NCBI GenBank assembly: GCA_023819025.1
Contig: JAMWDC010000115.1
Span: 1-6,875 of the forward strand
DNA from: Candidatus Omnitrophota bacterium
Lineage (GTDB): Bacteria > Omnitrophota > Omnitrophia > Omnitrophales > Aquincolibacteriaceae
Direction: 5' to 3'
Length of the DNA stretch: 6,875 bases
The notes beneath the pieces were generated by a model. It was not told the origin of the DNA, did no database searches, and saw only the letters and a list, made by a program, of their open reading frames with translations. Shown piece by piece: positions 5,441-6,875 of this stretch (the stretch's first letter is position 1; every line of letters begins with the position of its first letter). The position numbers and the translations under genes are program-made.

Positions 5441-6631
5441 ATGAATACGATTGAAGAAATCATTGAAGAAATCCGAACAGGCCACACGGTGATTATGGCG
5501 GACGACGAGTCGCGCGAAAATGAAGGGGATTTGATTTTTGCTGCCTCTTGGGTCACTCCGGAAAAAGTTAATTTTATGATGAAGTACGGAAGAGGTCTGA
5601 TCTGTGTGCCTTTGACGGAGGAGCGCATTGAAGAGCTGGGCCTTAAAGAAATGAACCTCCAGCGTGCGGATTCCATGAAGACTGCATTCACCGTTTCGGT
5701 GGATGCCCGTTTTGGGATAACGACCGGCATATCTGCCTACGATCGTTCTCGGACCATCGAAATTCTTGGAGACCCAAAACGCGGGTCATCTGATTTAGTA
5801 TCGCCCGGACATATCTTCCCTCTGAAAGCCCGTAGGGGGGGGGTCCTGACACGGGCGGGACATACGGAGGCAGCGATCGATTTAACCCGGCTGGCAGGTT
5901 TAGAGCCCGCGGGGGTCATTTGTGAAATCATCAACGATGACGGTACCATGGCGCGTTTGCCCGATCTGGCAGTCATGGCGAAAAGACACCAACTGAAGAT
6001 CGGAACGATTCGGGATTTGATCGAGTATCGGAGGCGTTATGACAAACTTGTGGAGAAAATCAGCGAAGCGAAAATCCCCACAGTCTTCGGAGAATGGAAT
6101 GTGTGCCTCTACCGCTCCCTCGTTGATAACTTGGAGCATGTCGTATTGATCAAGGGGAAAATCAGTGATCGTCCGATACTCGTCCGGGTGCATTCGGAAT
6201 GTTTCACGGGAGATTTGTTGGGTTCGCTCCGTTGCGATTGCCATGACCAGTTGCTGGCTGCCATGGAAATGATTGAACGAGAGGGCCAGGGAGTCATCCT
6301 TTATATGCGACAGGAAGGTCGGGGTATCGGCCTTGCCAATAAACTTAAGGCGTACAATCTTCAGGATCAAGGGTTGGATACGGTTGAAGCCAACAAGGAA
6401 TTGGGTTTCAAACCAGACCTTCGGGATTACGGCAGCGGGGCTCAGATTTTAAAAGACTTGGGTTTGACTCAGCTCCGGCTGATGACGAATAATCCCCGAA
6501 AAATAGTCGGTCTTGAAGGACACGGCCTTCGGGTCGTTGAGCGGGTTGCGCTCGAACTTCCGCCTCATCCTCACAATTTGAAATATTTGAAAACGAAGAA
6601 AGAAAAACTCGGCCACCTGCTGAATCTTTGA
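5441..6631 (+). CDS. ribBA: Bifunctional 3,4-dihydroxy-2-butanone 4-phosphate synthase / GTP cyclohydrolase II
   Basis: This 396-residue cytoplasmic enzyme makes both precursors of riboflavin. The RibB half (1-200) forms the four-carbon unit from ribulose 5-phosphate. The RibA half (about 205-396) opens GTP to the diaminopyrimidine. RibB landmarks are DDESRENEGD (21-30, acidic metal and substrate loop), GRGLIC (50-55), SPGHIFPL (121-128), RAGHTEAAIDL (138-148) and GVICEI (158-163). In RibA, the zinc ligands Cys254, Cys265 and Cys267 lie in HSECFTGDLLGSLRCDCH. RQEGRGIGL (290-298), DTVEANKELGF (313-323), DLRDYGSGAQIL (326-337) and NNPRKI (350-355) complete the active site. Both halves look intact. 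The ATG at 5441 fits the family N-terminus (MNTIEEI). Upstream in-frame ATGs at 5417, 5420 and 5426 would add up to eight residues, and none has a clear ribosome binding site. Confidence 0.96.
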   Translation: MNTIEEIIEEIRTGHTVIMADDESRENEGDLIFAASWVTPEKVNFMMKYGRGLICVPLTEERIEELGLKEMNLQRADSMKTAFTVSVDARFGITTGISAYDRSRTIEILGDPKRGSSDLVSPGHIFPLKARRGGVLTRAGHTEAAIDLTRLAGLEPAGVICEIINDDGTMARLPDLAVMAKRHQLKIGTIRDLIEYRRRYDKLVEKISEAKIPTVFGEWNVCLYRSLVDNLEHVVLIKGKISDRPILVRVHSECFTGDLLGSLRCDCHDQLLAAMEMIEREGQGVILYMRQEGRGIGLANKLKAYNLQDQGLDTVEANKELGFKPDLRDYGSGAQILKDLGLTQLRLMTNNPRKIVGLEGHGLRVVERVALELPPHPHNLKYLKTKKEKLGHLLNL

Positions 6632-6638
6632 TATTTTT

Positions 6639-6875
6639 ATGGCTACCCACATCGGACGCCTTTGCGGACGCGGTAAAAGATTTGCCATTGTCGTTTCACG
6701 GTTTAATCAATTTATCACACAGCGTCTCTTGGACAGTGCCGTCGAAACCCTTCAAAAAACCGGTGTTACTAAAACGAATATCCACATCGTTTGGGTTCCT
6801 GGTGCGTTGGAGATTCCTTTTTTTTGCCGACAGGTTGGTGCCACACGAAAATGGGATGCGCTTATTGTACTTGCC
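6639..6875 (+). CDS. ribH: 6,7-dimethyl-8-ribityllumazine synthase, truncated by window end
   Basis: Seventy-nine codons from ATG 6639 run off the end of the window; the full protein is usually about 150-160 residues. It condenses the RibB four-carbon product with the ribityl-pyrimidine to give lumazine, the penultimate riboflavin step. Family features are RFAIVVSRFNQFITQRLLDSA (14-34, where the Phe-Asn-x-x-Ile-Thr segment contacts substrate) and VWVPGALEIPF (54-64, the VPGAxE phosphate and substrate loop). The segment WDALIVLA leads towards the missing GxVIxGxT region. It starts seven bases after ribBA and lacks its own strong ribosome binding site, so it is probably co-transcribed and translationally coupled. 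Confidence 0.93.
   Translation, partial: MATHIGRLCGRGKRFAIVVSRFNQFITQRLLDSAVETLQKTGVTKTNIHIVWVPGALEIPFFCRQVGATRKWDALIVLA

Noticed and set aside
5900..6370. 156-codon minus-strand ORF
   Set aside because: It is a shadow of the ribBA coding sequence, whose plus-strand motifs are unambiguous.
1..6875. CRISPR array, tRNA, rRNA or integrase-type mobile element
   Set aside because: No regularly spaced repeats, no tRNA-like cloverleaf, no rRNA segments and no recombinase motifs were seen on either strand.

Overview
The window looks like chromosomal DNA from a Gram-negative bacterium with moderate GC. A lineage near Nitrospirota or the former Deltaproteobacteria fits the gene mix and the GEMM-type riboswitch, but no lineage marker is present and this is inference. 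It holds the edge of an extracellular or capsular polysaccharide locus (about 1-5200) followed by the start of a riboflavin operon (about 5330-6875).

Left part, plus strand. The window opens in GC-rich sequence I cannot assign. It is followed by an 81-codon reading frame that reads like only the C-terminal end of an SGNH/GDSL-type hydrolase or acetyltransferase-like protein, possibly a broken gene. A 32-codon ORF overlaps its stop codon (ATGA). Next come a WecG/TagA/CpsF-family glycosyltransferase (579-1382) and a multi-spanning GT-C-like membrane protein (1360-2793) that overlap by 23 bases, so they are probably translated together.

Middle, minus strand. A polyprenyl-phosphate sugar-1-phosphate transferase (WbaP/WcaJ type, the enzyme class that starts polysaccharide repeat-unit assembly on the lipid carrier) converges tail-to-tail on the membrane protein with 10 bases between them. 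Behind it lies a roughly 130-base element with inverted-repeat ends and internal GC-rich hairpins, resembling a MITE-like intergenic repeat. Then comes a secreted transglutaminase-like cysteine peptidase.

The most interesting signal is in the 5' leader of that peptidase gene, on the minus strand at 5076-5160. It matches a GEMM-I cyclic-dinucleotide riboswitch: a GUAA-capped hairpin, the conserved ACGCAAAGCC segment and a GGGUUGCC 3' end. It is followed by two hairpins, the second of which buries the Shine-Dalgarno sequence. The arrangement suggests that cyclic di-GMP or a related dinucleotide controls translation of a periplasmic or secreted peptidase next to polysaccharide genes. That would be a route to matrix or adhesin control parallel to, but different from, the LapD/LapG pathway.

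Right part, plus strand. A good sigma70-type promoter (TTGACA, 17 bases, TACGAT) drives ribBA, a fused DHBP synthase/GTP cyclohydrolase II. Seven bases after it comes ribH (lumazine synthase), cut by the window end. The intergenic region 5018-5440 therefore carries divergent promoters for the riboswitch-controlled peptidase gene and for the riboflavin operon.
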